Program-made: the position numbers and the translations under genes | Shown: piece by piece, positions 1 to 6,332 of the stretch | How positions within the stretch are numbered: the first letter of the stretch is position 1 | Layout of the letters: each line of letters starts with the position of its first letter | Notes under the pieces: generated by a model | What the model was told of the DNA's origin: nothing | Seen by the model: only the letters and a program-made list of their open reading frames with translations | The model's database searches: none | Assembly (NCBI GenBank): GCA_021154945.1 | Contig: JAJNQF010000200.1 | Location: 1-10,134, forward strand | DNA: 10,134 nucleotides | DNA from: Sphingomonas sp. | GTDB taxonomy: Bacteria > Pseudomonadota > Alphaproteobacteria > Sphingomonadales > Sphingomonadaceae | Reading direction: 5' to 3'

Positions 1-1
1 A

Positions 2-121
2 CAGTCCGACGCCACGTCTTGCGCAGGCAGGGCTCGGATCGAAGCCAATATCCAGACGACGACCCATGAGGGCGTCGCACGCGTTCTAGACCCGCGGTTG
101 GCCGCAAAAGTATGGCGGTAA
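2..121 (+). CDS. possible 3' end of an upstream gene (partial)
   Basis: Read from base 2, this frame stays open for 39 codons to a TAA at 119-121 and ends in residues RLAAKVWR. Its third positions lean toward G/C, as in the neighbouring genes. The other two plus frames close earlier, near 67 and 87. An alternative on the minus strand, starting with ATG at 67-65 and leaving the window on the left, cannot be excluded and has no visible ribosome site. I do not recognise the product. The piece is too short to be sure it is coding. Confidence 0.2.
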   Translation, partial: QSDATSCAGRARIEANIQTTTHEGVARVLDPRLAAKVWR

Positions 122-302
122 GGTGGCAGGTCGGACGCACAGGCACAGCCTTTCCACGCGACCCGATGCGCGCCCTATGATGGTTCCGCGTGCTTTTGAA
201 AATGCACCCGCTCGAGGGTGCTGCAGGGATCTGCTTGATGAAACGCTCGCGTAGCGGAACAATCGACCGTTACAGTCGCTGGCGACTATTCGAGGGTCCA
301 AG
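122..302. other. leader region upstream of psd, no gene seen
   Basis: No convincing gene lies here. The minus-strand frame across it has no family resemblance. A 6-bp hairpin (gcaccc at 204-209, gggtgc at 216-221) has no T-run and is a weak terminator candidate for whatever lies upstream. TTGATG (235-240) and AACAAT (258-263), 17 bases apart, form a weak sigma-70-like promoter about 40 bases before psd. A GAGGG Shine-Dalgarno at 292-296 lies 6 bases before the psd ATG. Confidence 0.4.
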
Positions 303-1187
303 ATGTCCGATCGCTTCACCATCCTGCTTCAACATGCCCTGCCAAAACAGCGCCTGACCCGTCTGGCTGGTCGTATCGCCCGGGCGCGGGGCGGTGCCAT
401 GACCACCCGGGTGATCCGCTGGTTCGTCGCCAGATACGGGGTCGATATGAGCGAAGCCGAAAATCCGGACATCGCCAGCTACGCCAGCTTCAACGACTTC
501 TTCTCGCGCCCCCTGCGGCAGGGGATCCGCCCTCTCGCGCATGCCGACTTCGTCTGCCCGGTGGATGGCGCGATCAGCCAGGTTGGGGCGATCGACGACC
601 ATCATATCGTACAGGCCAAGGGGCACCGGTTCACCACGACCGAACTGATCGGCGGCGACGGCACGCTGGCAGCGGAGTTCCGTCACGGCAGTTTCGCGAA
701 CCTGTATCTGTCGCCACGTGACTATCACCGTCTTCATATGCCGTGCGCGGGCAGATTGATCAGTATGCGCTACATTCCGGGCAGCCTGTTTTCCGTGAAC
801 CCCGTCACGGCGCGCGGCGTGCCCAATCTGTTCGCCCGAAACGAACGCCTCGTGTGCGTATTCGAAAGTTCGGAGCACGGAATCTTCGTCATGGTGCTGG
901 TCGGAGCCACCATCGTCGGCAGCATCGCCACCGCCTGGCACGGCGCCGTGAATGCGAAGCGTACCGGCAAGCTGGCGGAATGGTGCTATGCCGATCGAGA
1001 GATCGTTCTCGAACAGGGTGAGGAAATGGGCCGTTTCCTGCTGGGCTCGACGGTCGTGATGCTATTCCGGCCGGGAACGATCGCGTTTGATCCAAGCTGG
1101 CTGCCAACGCGCCCGGTGCGCCTCGGCGAACGCATGGGCGATCGCCCGGCTCTTTATTCCAAAACCAGACCAGCGGATGCATTCTGA
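303..1187 (+). CDS. psd: phosphatidylserine decarboxylase proenzyme, E. coli type
   Basis: Converts phosphatidylserine to phosphatidylethanolamine and CO2 at the inner membrane, the last step of PE synthesis. At 294 residues it is about as long as the E. coli-type proenzyme. The self-cleavage motif LGST is at 247-250: cleavage before Ser249 leaves a short alpha chain starting with a pyruvoyl group and a long beta chain. Other family landmarks are Asp88 in CPVDGA and the block from SPRDYHRLHMP with His142 and His145; Asp, His and Ser form the known maturation triad. FNDFFSRPL at 63-71 is also typical. The ATG at 303 is supported by GAGGG 6 bases upstream. No pssA gene, the usual partner, is adjacent. 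The product could be named archaetidylserine decarboxylase in some schemes, but the fold and chemistry are the same. Confidence 0.95.
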   Translation: MSDRFTILLQHALPKQRLTRLAGRIARARGGAMTTRVIRWFVARYGVDMSEAENPDIASYASFNDFFSRPLRQGIRPLAHADFVCPVDGAISQVGAIDDHHIVQAKGHRFTTTELIGGDGTLAAEFRHGSFANLYLSPRDYHRLHMPCAGRLISMRYIPGSLFSVNPVTARGVPNLFARNERLVCVFESSEHGIFVMVLVGATIVGSIATAWHGAVNAKRTGKLAEWCYADREIVLEQGEEMGRFLLGSTVVMLFRPGTIAFDPSWLPTRPVRLGERMGDRPALYSKTRPADAF

Positions 1188-1384
1188 AGAGGCTCTACAG
1201 CCGAGATGAGCGGACGTCCGATTGGCGGTTCCATGCGAACCGCACTGGCGGCGACACTCCCGCCGATCCGTCTGTTCCGCATCTCCTCGTTTTTGGGAAA
1301 GGCGCATTCTGGGCAGCCGCCACGACGAGCTGCCATGCCGTCTCTCATTGACGGCGCTTAGCATTTGAGACCATCGCGTCTTCC
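1188..1384. other. intergenic region after psd
   Basis: No supported gene lies here. A frame from ATG 1206 to TAG 1359-1361 (51 codons) has no ribosome site and a low-complexity product, so it is not called. The stretch carries one clear inverted repeat, listed separately, and a short T-run near 1290. Confidence 0.45.
1225..1243 (+). terminator. hairpin downstream of psd, possible terminator
   Basis: Perfect 7-bp stem: gcggttc (1225-1231), loop catgc, gaaccgc (1237-1243), starting 37 bases after the psd stop. No T-run follows, so a classical intrinsic terminator is doubtful. It may instead protect the 3' end of the mRNA or be chance. Confidence 0.3.
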
Positions 1385-1594
1385 ATGACCAAGAGCAAGG
1401 GACGCACCGGCGCACACACGCGCGCCAATATCCAACCTGCACCAACAGCCACCGAGCTCGATGCCGCAAAGCGAGAGGTCGCTCAGATCGAAGGGCGGCT
1501 TGCCGGCCTGGCGTCCGGGCACCCATCGGTTAAAATATGGAAGGCCCGTCTTCGTTCGGCGCAGGCCGTGATCGCCCGCGGCCCCCGCGACTGA
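1385..1594 (+). CDS. small hypothetical protein, 69 residues
   Basis: Not recognised as a named family. The N-terminal 20 residues are basic and polar (MTKSKGRTGAHTR). Residues 22-64 look like a continuous helix with alternating Leu/Ala/Val and charged positions (ELDAAKREVAQIEGRLAGLA), suggesting a short coiled coil or helical hairpin. It has no cysteine, signal peptide or membrane segment, so it would be cytoplasmic. Codon use is compatible with a real gene, but no good Shine-Dalgarno precedes the ATG. The frame is open only back to 1352, with no alternative start. It ends just before the truncated amidase pseudogene, so it may lie at the edge of a rearranged segment. Confidence 0.45.
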   Translation: MTKSKGRTGAHTRANIQPAPTATELDAAKREVAQIEGRLAGLASGHPSVKIWKARLRSAQAVIARGPRD

Positions 1595-1616
1595 GGGAAG
1601 AGCCGTACCCGCCAGC

Positions 1617-2094
1617 GCACGCGGTCCCGGCGGCCATATCCTGACCGGACCGATCGCGATCGCAGGCGCGGAGCCCGGCGACATGCTGGAAGTGCGCATC
1701 CGCAAGGTCGATCTGGCGATCCCCTATGCCTATAAGGCGTTCCGGTACGGGGCGGAGTCCCTGACCGACGATTTCCGCTATGCGCGGATGAAGATCGTGC
1801 CCCTGGACGCCAAGCGGATGGTCGGCCTGTTCGCGCCCGGCGTCGAAGTGCCGCTGGCGCCGTTCTTCGGCAGCATGGGGGGCGCCGCCACCGGCGTTCG
1901 GCCGCTACGACAGCTCGCCGCCGACGATCAACGGCGGCAACATGATCGACTTCCTCGTCGCGGAAAAAGGCATGACGCGCGACGACGCCTACATGCTGAT
2001 CAGCGTCGCGGGCGATGTCGAGATCACCGAGTTCGTCGACCGCAACAAGGGTGTCCACGTCGTCCTGCCCAAGGCGGTGTTCACGAAACGCTAG
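1617..2094 (+). pseudogene. acetamidase/formamidase remnant (truncated, frameshifted, internally deleted)
   Basis: Remnant of an FmdA/AmdA-family amidase, which hydrolyses acetamide or formamide to ammonia and the acid. The first frame reads GPGGHILTGPIAIAGAEPGD and then family-like sequence through VPLAPFFGSMG near 1880. There it breaks. The continuation, APPPAFGRYDSSPPTINGGN, is one frame over from about 1882, next to a run of six G (1877-1882); one extra base or a two-base loss would explain it. At about 1942 NGGNM joins directly to IDFLVAEKGMTRDDAYMLIS. In intact relatives, as I recall them, these motifs are separated by a long block of very roughly 80 residues, so a central deletion is inferred. 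The second frame ends in LPKAVFTKR and TAG at 2092-2094. No N-terminal third or start region is present. The ATG at 1683 opens a 182-codon frame that runs out of frame past the break and should not be annotated as a gene. Confidence 0.85.
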
Positions 2095-2151
2095 CGCCCA
2101 CGGCTTACGCCTGTCCCTTAGGTCGCCGGGTATGCCGTTCGGGTAAGACGC

Positions 2152-3507
2152 CTAAGGCAACGCAGCGGCAACGTCGGCCGCGAAGCGAGCGATGTCGAAC
2201 CGCGCGGTGCCCGGGTCCTCGCCGCGCCTGACCACGACCAGGTGCCGGGACGGGATCACCATGACATATTGGCCCCGGTTGCCTTGTGCGGCGAAGCTGC
2301 CTTCGGGCAAGCCCTGCTTGGGACCGAACAGCCACATCGTCGCGCCATAGCCCGGTCCGCTCGCGGGCTGCGGTCCGCTGGGCGTCATCATGGTACGCAT
2401 CCAGCCCGCCGGCAACAGGCGCTTGCCCTGCCAGACGCCGTCCTGCGACCAGAACAACCCCAGCCTCGCCAGGTCGCGTGCGGTCGACCAGACCTGGCTG
2501 GAGAGGACGTAATTGCCGTGCCAGTCCGTCTCGGCGACGGTGTGCGTCATGCCAAGCTGGCCGAACAGGGTGCCCGGCAATGCGCGGTACCGGGCCTCGC
2601 CGATTGCCTGTCGTGTGGCATAGACCGCGAGCAGGATATCGGTGTTGGCGTAGCGGAAGCGTTTGCCGGGCAGCGCCTCCAAAGGCCATGACACCGCCTG
2701 TTCGTCTACCGTGGTGCCGCCGAAGTAGATCGCATCGGTGCGATTTCCAGCGGTGTCGCTGTGCAGGCCGGATCCCATCCGAAGCAAATTGTCGAGCGTG
2801 ATCACCCGACGCGGATCGCCCGACTTCCATTGCGGCACGGCGGCGGGAGCCTTCAACGCGCTCGCATTGCTGAGGCCGATGAGTGTGCCAGCGATCGACT
2901 TGCCGACCGACCACGTCCGGTTGGACACGAACGGCCCGAAACCGCGGCCATATTGCTCGGCAAGAACTTCGCCGTCTTTCACGACGATCACCCCGACCGT
3001 CTTGGTGCCGACGCCATATGTTGTCCCGAATGCCTTGCCGACGGCGCCGGTCAGCGCGGCTGTCGGGCGCGGTGCGATGCCAGCGTCACCCTGAGGCCAG
3101 CGCCGGGGATCCGCCGCCGTGATCGACGGTGCCGCTGTCGACTTGCGGCCAGACGGTGCCGTGCTTCCGATCGGCAGCGTCACGCAACCCCGTCCACTGG
3201 TCCAGGCTGCGCGTCTTGGCGGTAGCTGGGGATCGAAAGCTACGGAAACGGACTGGAGACCACGGTCGACGCTCGCCGTCAGAGTCGGCACGATCGTCGC
3301 ATATTCGGGGTAGATTCCGGCCAGTTCATCGGCATCGATCTGAGCAGGCGTGCGACCGGCGTTGAAGATTCCGGAGCAGTAGAGCGCCGCCTTGTAACCG
3401 GCCGCTACCGCGCGTTGGTACGTTCCTGCCGAGGGCTGCGCGACAATTTGGGCAGTGGCGGGCACTGACGCGAGGAGGGCGAGGCCGGCCGCTTTGAGGA
3501 TCTGCAT
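2152..3507 (-). CDS. exported serine hydrolase, class C beta-lactamase/esterase type
   Basis: A 451-residue protein of the large AmpC-like family that includes beta-lactamases, D-aminopeptidases, esterases and 6-aminohexanoate-dimer hydrolases. The ATG at 3507 was chosen because it begins a clear Sec signal peptide (MQILKAAGLALLASVPATAQ); a frame opening at 3648 would add 47 residues with no signal character. Residues about 22-150 form an extra N-terminal region with Cys44 and Cys108, a possible disulfide. The catalytic domain follows: SxxK is SVGK with Ser200 and Lys203, YxN is YAN with Tyr286 and Asn288, and the third box is near GNRGQ (409-413) rather than KTG, as in esterase-like members. 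The protein should act in the periplasm. The substrate is unknown; amide, ester or peptide bonds are all possible, and beta-lactam resistance should not be assumed. It is divergent from the class A-like gene. Confidence 0.85.
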   Translation of the reverse strand: MQILKAAGLALLASVPATAQIVAQPSAGTYQRAVAAGYKAALYCSGIFNAGRTPAQIDADELAGIYPEYATIVPTLTASVDRGLQSVSVAFDPQLPPRRAAWTSGRGCVTLPIGSTAPSGRKSTAAPSITAADPRRWPQGDAGIAPRPTAALTGAVGKAFGTTYGVGTKTVGVIVVKDGEVLAEQYGRGFGPFVSNRTWSVGKSIAGTLIGLSNASALKAPAAVPQWKSGDPRRVITLDNLLRMGSGLHSDTAGNRTDAIYFGGTTVDEQAVSWPLEALPGKRFRYANTDILLAVYATRQAIGEARYRALPGTLFGQLGMTHTVAETDWHGNYVLSSQVWSTARDLARLGLFWSQDGVWQGKRLLPAGWMRTMMTPSGPQPASGPGYGATMWLFGPKQGLPEGSFAAQGNRGQYVMVIPSRHLVVVRRGEDPGTARFDIARFAADVAAALP

Positions 3508-3589
3508 GATGGCATCATTCCATTGCGCCGCGAGATCGGCAATTCGTTTCTCCGATCTGCAGCAATCGCAGCGTGCCCGAAAAGCCGCA

Positions 3590-3615
3590 GCGCCGGAGGT
3601 ATAACCAACCGGCGC
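3590..3615. promoter_or_regulatory. 7-bp inverted repeat between divergent serine hydrolase genes
   Basis: Perfect arms gcgccgg (3590-3596) and ccggcgc (3609-3615) are separated by 12 bases containing ggtataacc. Inside the spacer, TATAAC at 3600-3605 resembles a -10 element for the rightward gene, although no good -35 is seen. The site lies 83 bases before the leftward start and 105 before the rightward start. It could be an operator shared by both promoters. No regulator gene is adjacent. Confidence 0.3.
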
Positions 3616-3709
3616 CGCGAGCCGCCGTTGTCCGAACTTCACCGGCATGCAACATGACGCGTTCAGGTTTTTCGGTCTACCATGAGCGGGTCGCTGAAAG
3701 ACAACATTC

Positions 3710-3714
3710 GAGGA
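3710..3714 (+). promoter_or_regulatory. ribosome binding site fixing the start of the class A-like gene
   Basis: GAGGA lies 6 bases before the ATG at 3721. An in-frame ATG at 3682 has no comparable site and would put 13 polar residues in front of the signal peptide, so 3721 is preferred. Confidence 0.6.
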
Positions 3715-3720
3715 CTATCG

Positions 3721-4578
3721 ATGCGCGCGTCCCTGCTTTCCCGCCTGCTCCTTTCGAGTATCGCCGCAAGCATCCTTGTCCCGGCACCGGCGGCTGCAAG
3801 CTCCCCTGAACTCATCGGGCTTGAGCGCGCGCTGAGTAAATTGGTCGCGGAACGCTCGGGCGACTACGGCATTGCAGCGATCGACCTTCGCGATGGCTCG
3901 ATGGTTTCGATCAACGGCGACACCCAATTCCCGATGGCGAGCACGGTCAAGATCGCCGTTGCAGCGACCTACCTCGCCGAGGTCGATCAGGGGCGACGCA
4001 GCCTCGGCGACATGATCGTTGGCCGACCCGCGGCGAAAGTCATGGAGCTGATGATTATCCGCAGCGACAACCGGGCAACCGACCAGCTGCTTGCCGCGCT
4101 AGGCGGGCCCGTCGCGATCCAGCAGTGGCTTTCTTCCCAAAAGATACCCGGCATCCGGATGGACCGGACCATAGCCCAGTTGCTTCGCGAGCGCGGCCAC
4201 CTCGCCGACAGCAAGGATGTTGCCACGCCGGTTGCCATGGTCACGCTGTTGAACAAGCTCGACAATGGCGCCGTTCTAACGGCGCAAAGTCGCGCGTTTC
4301 TGCTCGAACTGATGAGCCGATGCGCGACGGGAACCCGCCGCATCCGCGCTCTGCTTCCCGTGGGTACTCGAGTAGAGGACAAGACCGGCACGCTGGACGG
4401 TATCACCAACGATGTCGGGTTCATTACCATGCCTGACGGCCGCCGGGTGGCAGTCGCTATATTCGCGCGAGGGGGACGCGATCGTCAGCCTGTCATCGCC
4501 GAGGTCGCACGCGTGATCTACGATCGCTTCGCGGATAGCGTCCGCAACGCACTCGCGCTTTTCATGCAAATGCGGTGA
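3721..4578 (+). CDS. class A beta-lactamase-like serine hydrolase, atypical omega loop
   Basis: A 285-residue exported protein with a signal peptide (MRASLLSRLLLSSIAASILV, cleaved near APAAAS). It has the class A motifs in order: S-T-V-K with Ser74 and Lys77, Ser115-Asp116-Asn117 in IIRSDNRATDQLL, and Lys221-Thr-Gly in VEDKTGTLDG. The DVGFI strand and the end of the domain are also family-like. Two features are unusual. Ser74 and Ser115 are only 41 residues apart, against 60 in TEM, so the segment carrying Tyr105 is missing. The omega loop reads MDRTIAQLLRERGHLADSKD: Arg149 and Asp166 match the TEM Arg164-Asp179 pair, but Ile151 sits where catalytic Glu166 should be. Deacylation of beta-lactams may therefore be poor, and a role as a peptidase, esterase or penicillin-binding-like protein is possible. 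It is divergent from the class C-type gene. Confidence 0.85.
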   Translation: MRASLLSRLLLSSIAASILVPAPAAASSPELIGLERALSKLVAERSGDYGIAAIDLRDGSMVSINGDTQFPMASTVKIAVAATYLAEVDQGRRSLGDMIVGRPAAKVMELMIIRSDNRATDQLLAALGGPVAIQQWLSSQKIPGIRMDRTIAQLLRERGHLADSKDVATPVAMVTLLNKLDNGAVLTAQSRAFLLELMSRCATGTRRIRALLPVGTRVEDKTGTLDGITNDVGFITMPDGRRVAVAIFARGGRDRQPVIAEVARVIYDRFADSVRNALALFMQMR

Positions 4579-4662
4579 AGCGAACAAGGTCTTGCGGGCG
4601 GCTCACCGGGAACCAGACGGACTATTGCCGGTTGCCATGAGCATGGGGTGTCGTGGGTTTAC

Positions 4663-4669
4663 GGGAAGG
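4663..4669 (+). promoter_or_regulatory. ribosome binding site supporting a GTG start
   Basis: GGGAAGG lies 6 bases before the GTG at 4676. This supports the GTG start, which puts the catalytic ExExK signature close to the N-terminus as is usual for CYTH proteins. Confidence 0.6.
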
Positions 4670-4675
4670 TAGCCG

Positions 4676-6136
4676 GTGTCGCAGGAAGTCGAGCTGAAGC
4701 TGGTATTGGACGTCGCCGCGGCCGATGCCTTTGCCGAGTCTGACCTCTGCGGCGCCCCGGCGAGCAAGCGGCAGATGCAGGCGGTGTATTTCGACACGCC
4801 CGATCTCGCGCTTTCGCAAGGCGGCGTCTCGTTGCGCATCCGGCAGTCCGGCGACACGCGGACGCAGACGATCAAGGTCGCGGATGCGAAGGCGGCGGGT
4901 CTCTTTGCGCGACACGAATGGGAAATCGAGGTGGCCGACATGACGCCGGTCGTCGACGACCGGACGCCTATCCCGGCGCTGCTCGACGACGAGGCCGGTA
5001 CCGTCGCGCCGATCTTCACCGTCGCGGTCGAGCGGCTGGCATGGGTGATCGCCAGCGGCGAGGCGTCGATCGAACTGGTCTTGGACCGTGGTCATGTTGC
5101 TGCGGGTGACCGCCAGTCGCCGATCTGCGAACTCGAACTGGAGTTGAAGCAGGGAGAGCCTGCCGCTCTGTTCGCGCTGGCCAGGACGCTGGCGGCGCAG
5201 TTTCCGGTGCGCCTGGGCGTCATCACCAAGTCCGAGCGCGGCTATGACTTGCTGCGTCCCGTATCCAGGGCGTTCAAGTCGGAGCGGATTGCGCTGGGTC
5301 GGGACGCATCCGCGGCGAACGCTTTCGAGGCGGTCGCCGGCTCGTGCATACGCCAATATCGCCTGAACGAGACTATCCTGCTCGATCAGGCCAATGCCGA
5401 GGCCCTGCATCAGGCGCGCGTGTCGTTGCGTCGGCTGCGGTCGGCCTTTTCGATCTTCAAGCCCTTGCTCGACGGCGACGAGGTGTCGCATTTCCAGAGC
5501 GAGCTGCGGTGGCTGGGTTCGGTGCTGGGCGAAGCGCGCGACCTGGATGTGTTGCTGGCCAAGGCGAAGTCCGGCGGGTCGTTGTTCGAGCGTTTGAGCC
5601 AGGCTCGCGATGCTGCCTATGCAGCGGTCGATACTGCGCTGGGCTCGGACCGGGTTCGCGCCCTGATGCTCGATCTGACGGAGTGGCTGGCGTGCGGGGC
5701 GTGGCGCACCGCGCCATCGACGCGCGATGCACGGGACGCCTCGGCACGGCAGTTCGCGGCGGAGACGTTGCACGCGTTGCGTCGTCGCATCAGGAAGCGT
5801 GGTCAGTCGCTTGCGACGCTGGCAGACGAGGAACGCCATGAAGTTCGCAAGACCGCCAAACGGCTCCGCTATGGCGCGGAGTTTCTCGGCTCCGTCTTCT
5901 CGAGCAAGAAGCGTTCGCGTCGTTACGGGAAGTTCGTGGGAACGTTGGAGACGCTGCAGGACCAGCTTGGCGCACTGAACGATATGGCGACGGCGCCGGT
6001 GGTTCTGGACCGGGTTGGCCTGCGCGACGACCCCGCGGCGAAGGACCTGCTGGCGCATCGCAAGAAATCGAAGATCATCAACGCCGCGGCCGAGGCGTAT
6101 GACGATCTTCTCGATCGCAAGACTTTCTGGGGTTAG
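4676..6136 (+). CDS. CYTH-CHAD domain protein, predicted inorganic triphosphatase
   Basis: A 486-residue cytoplasmic protein with two domains, like E. coli YgiF. Residues about 1-198 are a CYTH triphosphate-tunnel domain: the ExExK signature is Glu4-Val-Glu6-Leu-Lys8, followed by YFDTPDLALSQGGVSLRIRQ and the acidic strand CELELELKQG near 151-160. Such domains bind triphosphates with divalent metal; bacterial YgiF relatives hydrolyse inorganic triphosphate. Residues about 212-478 are a CHAD helical domain with its repeated histidine/basic motif seen twice, HQARVSLRRLR at 245-255 and HEVRKTAKRLR at 388-398. CHAD domains bind polyphosphate. The start is GTG with a strong ribosome site. No polyphosphate kinase or exopolyphosphatase gene is next to it, so the pathway link rests on the domains alone. 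The long antisense frame over it is a GC-rich shadow. Confidence 0.93.
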   Translation: MSQEVELKLVLDVAAADAFAESDLCGAPASKRQMQAVYFDTPDLALSQGGVSLRIRQSGDTRTQTIKVADAKAAGLFARHEWEIEVADMTPVVDDRTPIPALLDDEAGTVAPIFTVAVERLAWVIASGEASIELVLDRGHVAAGDRQSPICELELELKQGEPAALFALARTLAAQFPVRLGVITKSERGYDLLRPVSRAFKSERIALGRDASAANAFEAVAGSCIRQYRLNETILLDQANAEALHQARVSLRRLRSAFSIFKPLLDGDEVSHFQSELRWLGSVLGEARDLDVLLAKAKSGGSLFERLSQARDAAYAAVDTALGSDRVRALMLDLTEWLACGAWRTAPSTRDARDASARQFAAETLHALRRRIRKRGQSLATLADEERHEVRKTAKRLRYGAEFLGSVFSSKKRSRRYGKFVGTLETLQDQLGALNDMATAPVVLDRVGLRDDPAAKDLLAHRKKSKIINAAAEAYDDLLDRKTFWG

Positions 6137-6137
6137 G

Positions 6138-6159
6138 GGCGGGGGATCAGCGCCCCGCC
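6138..6159 (+). terminator. GC-rich hairpin just after the CYTH-CHAD stop
   Basis: The stem is ggcgggg (6138-6144) with ccccgcc (6153-6159) and an 8-base loop, starting 2 bases after the TAG. No T-run follows. It is probably a terminator-like or 3'-end stabilising structure, and it also overlaps the end of the possible minus-strand small ORF. Confidence 0.4.
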
Positions 6160-6317
6160 AGCCAATCGAGCGTCGGACCGATCGGCTGATCACCCCTGGT
6201 AAGTTCGATGGCTGCGGGTGTTCGCCACCGCGGCCGATCAATCATCGCTGGTAGCGACGTCAGAGCGGAAGACGCCGCTCCTCCGTCGCGCGCAAACTCG
6301 CGGTGATCCGTCGTCAT
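6147..6317 (-). CDS. possible small ORF downstream of trehalase, 56 residues
   Basis: The ATG at 6317-6315 opens 56 codons to TGA at 6149-6147. The product begins MTTDHREFARDGGAAS and ends TRGDQPIGPTLDWLAGR; the end looks protein-like and has G/C-rich third positions, the first half less so. It starts 15 bases after the trehalase TGA, in the same frame, with no in-frame stop between. No Shine-Dalgarno is visible, so translation would rely on coupling or the frame may be non-coding. It has no signal peptide or membrane segment. I do not recognise a family. It could also be the tail of a decayed gene. Confidence 0.25.
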   Translation of the reverse strand: MTTDHREFARDGGAASSALTSLPAMIDRPRWRTPAAIELTRGDQPIGPTLDWLAGR

Positions 6318-6332
6318 CGTGCAGAATATGGT

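Noticed and set aside
274..287. Short palindrome agtcgc-tg-gcgact before psd
   Set aside because: 6-bp arms near the ribosome site are within chance expectation and no second copy was noticed.
1206..1361. 51-codon plus-strand frame after psd
   Set aside because: No ribosome site, no recognisable protein character, and it spans an inverted repeat.
2116..2157. Inverted repeat ccttagg / cctaagg between the pseudogene and the serine hydrolase as a bidirectional terminator
   Set aside because: Only 7-bp arms with a 28-base loop, and one arm overlaps the hydrolase stop codon; too weak to call.
1683..2231. 182-codon plus-strand frame as an intact gene
   Set aside because: Only its first half is amidase-like. 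After about 1880 it runs out of frame into Arg-rich shadow sequence and over the 3' end of the neighbouring minus-strand gene.
2105..2914. 269-codon minus-strand frame overlapping the class C-type gene
   Set aside because: Different frame from the SxxK/YxN-bearing gene, His/Arg/Gly-rich, a typical GC shadow.
3508..3648. N-terminal extension of the class C-type hydrolase starting at 3648
   Set aside because: The extra 47 residues have no family resemblance and would bury the signal peptide that begins at 3507.
4622..6241. 539-codon open frame on the minus strand across the CYTH-CHAD gene
   Set aside because: It is the antisense shadow of a strongly recognised GC-rich gene. Its product is Arg/Gln-rich with no family motif, and it starts at TTG.
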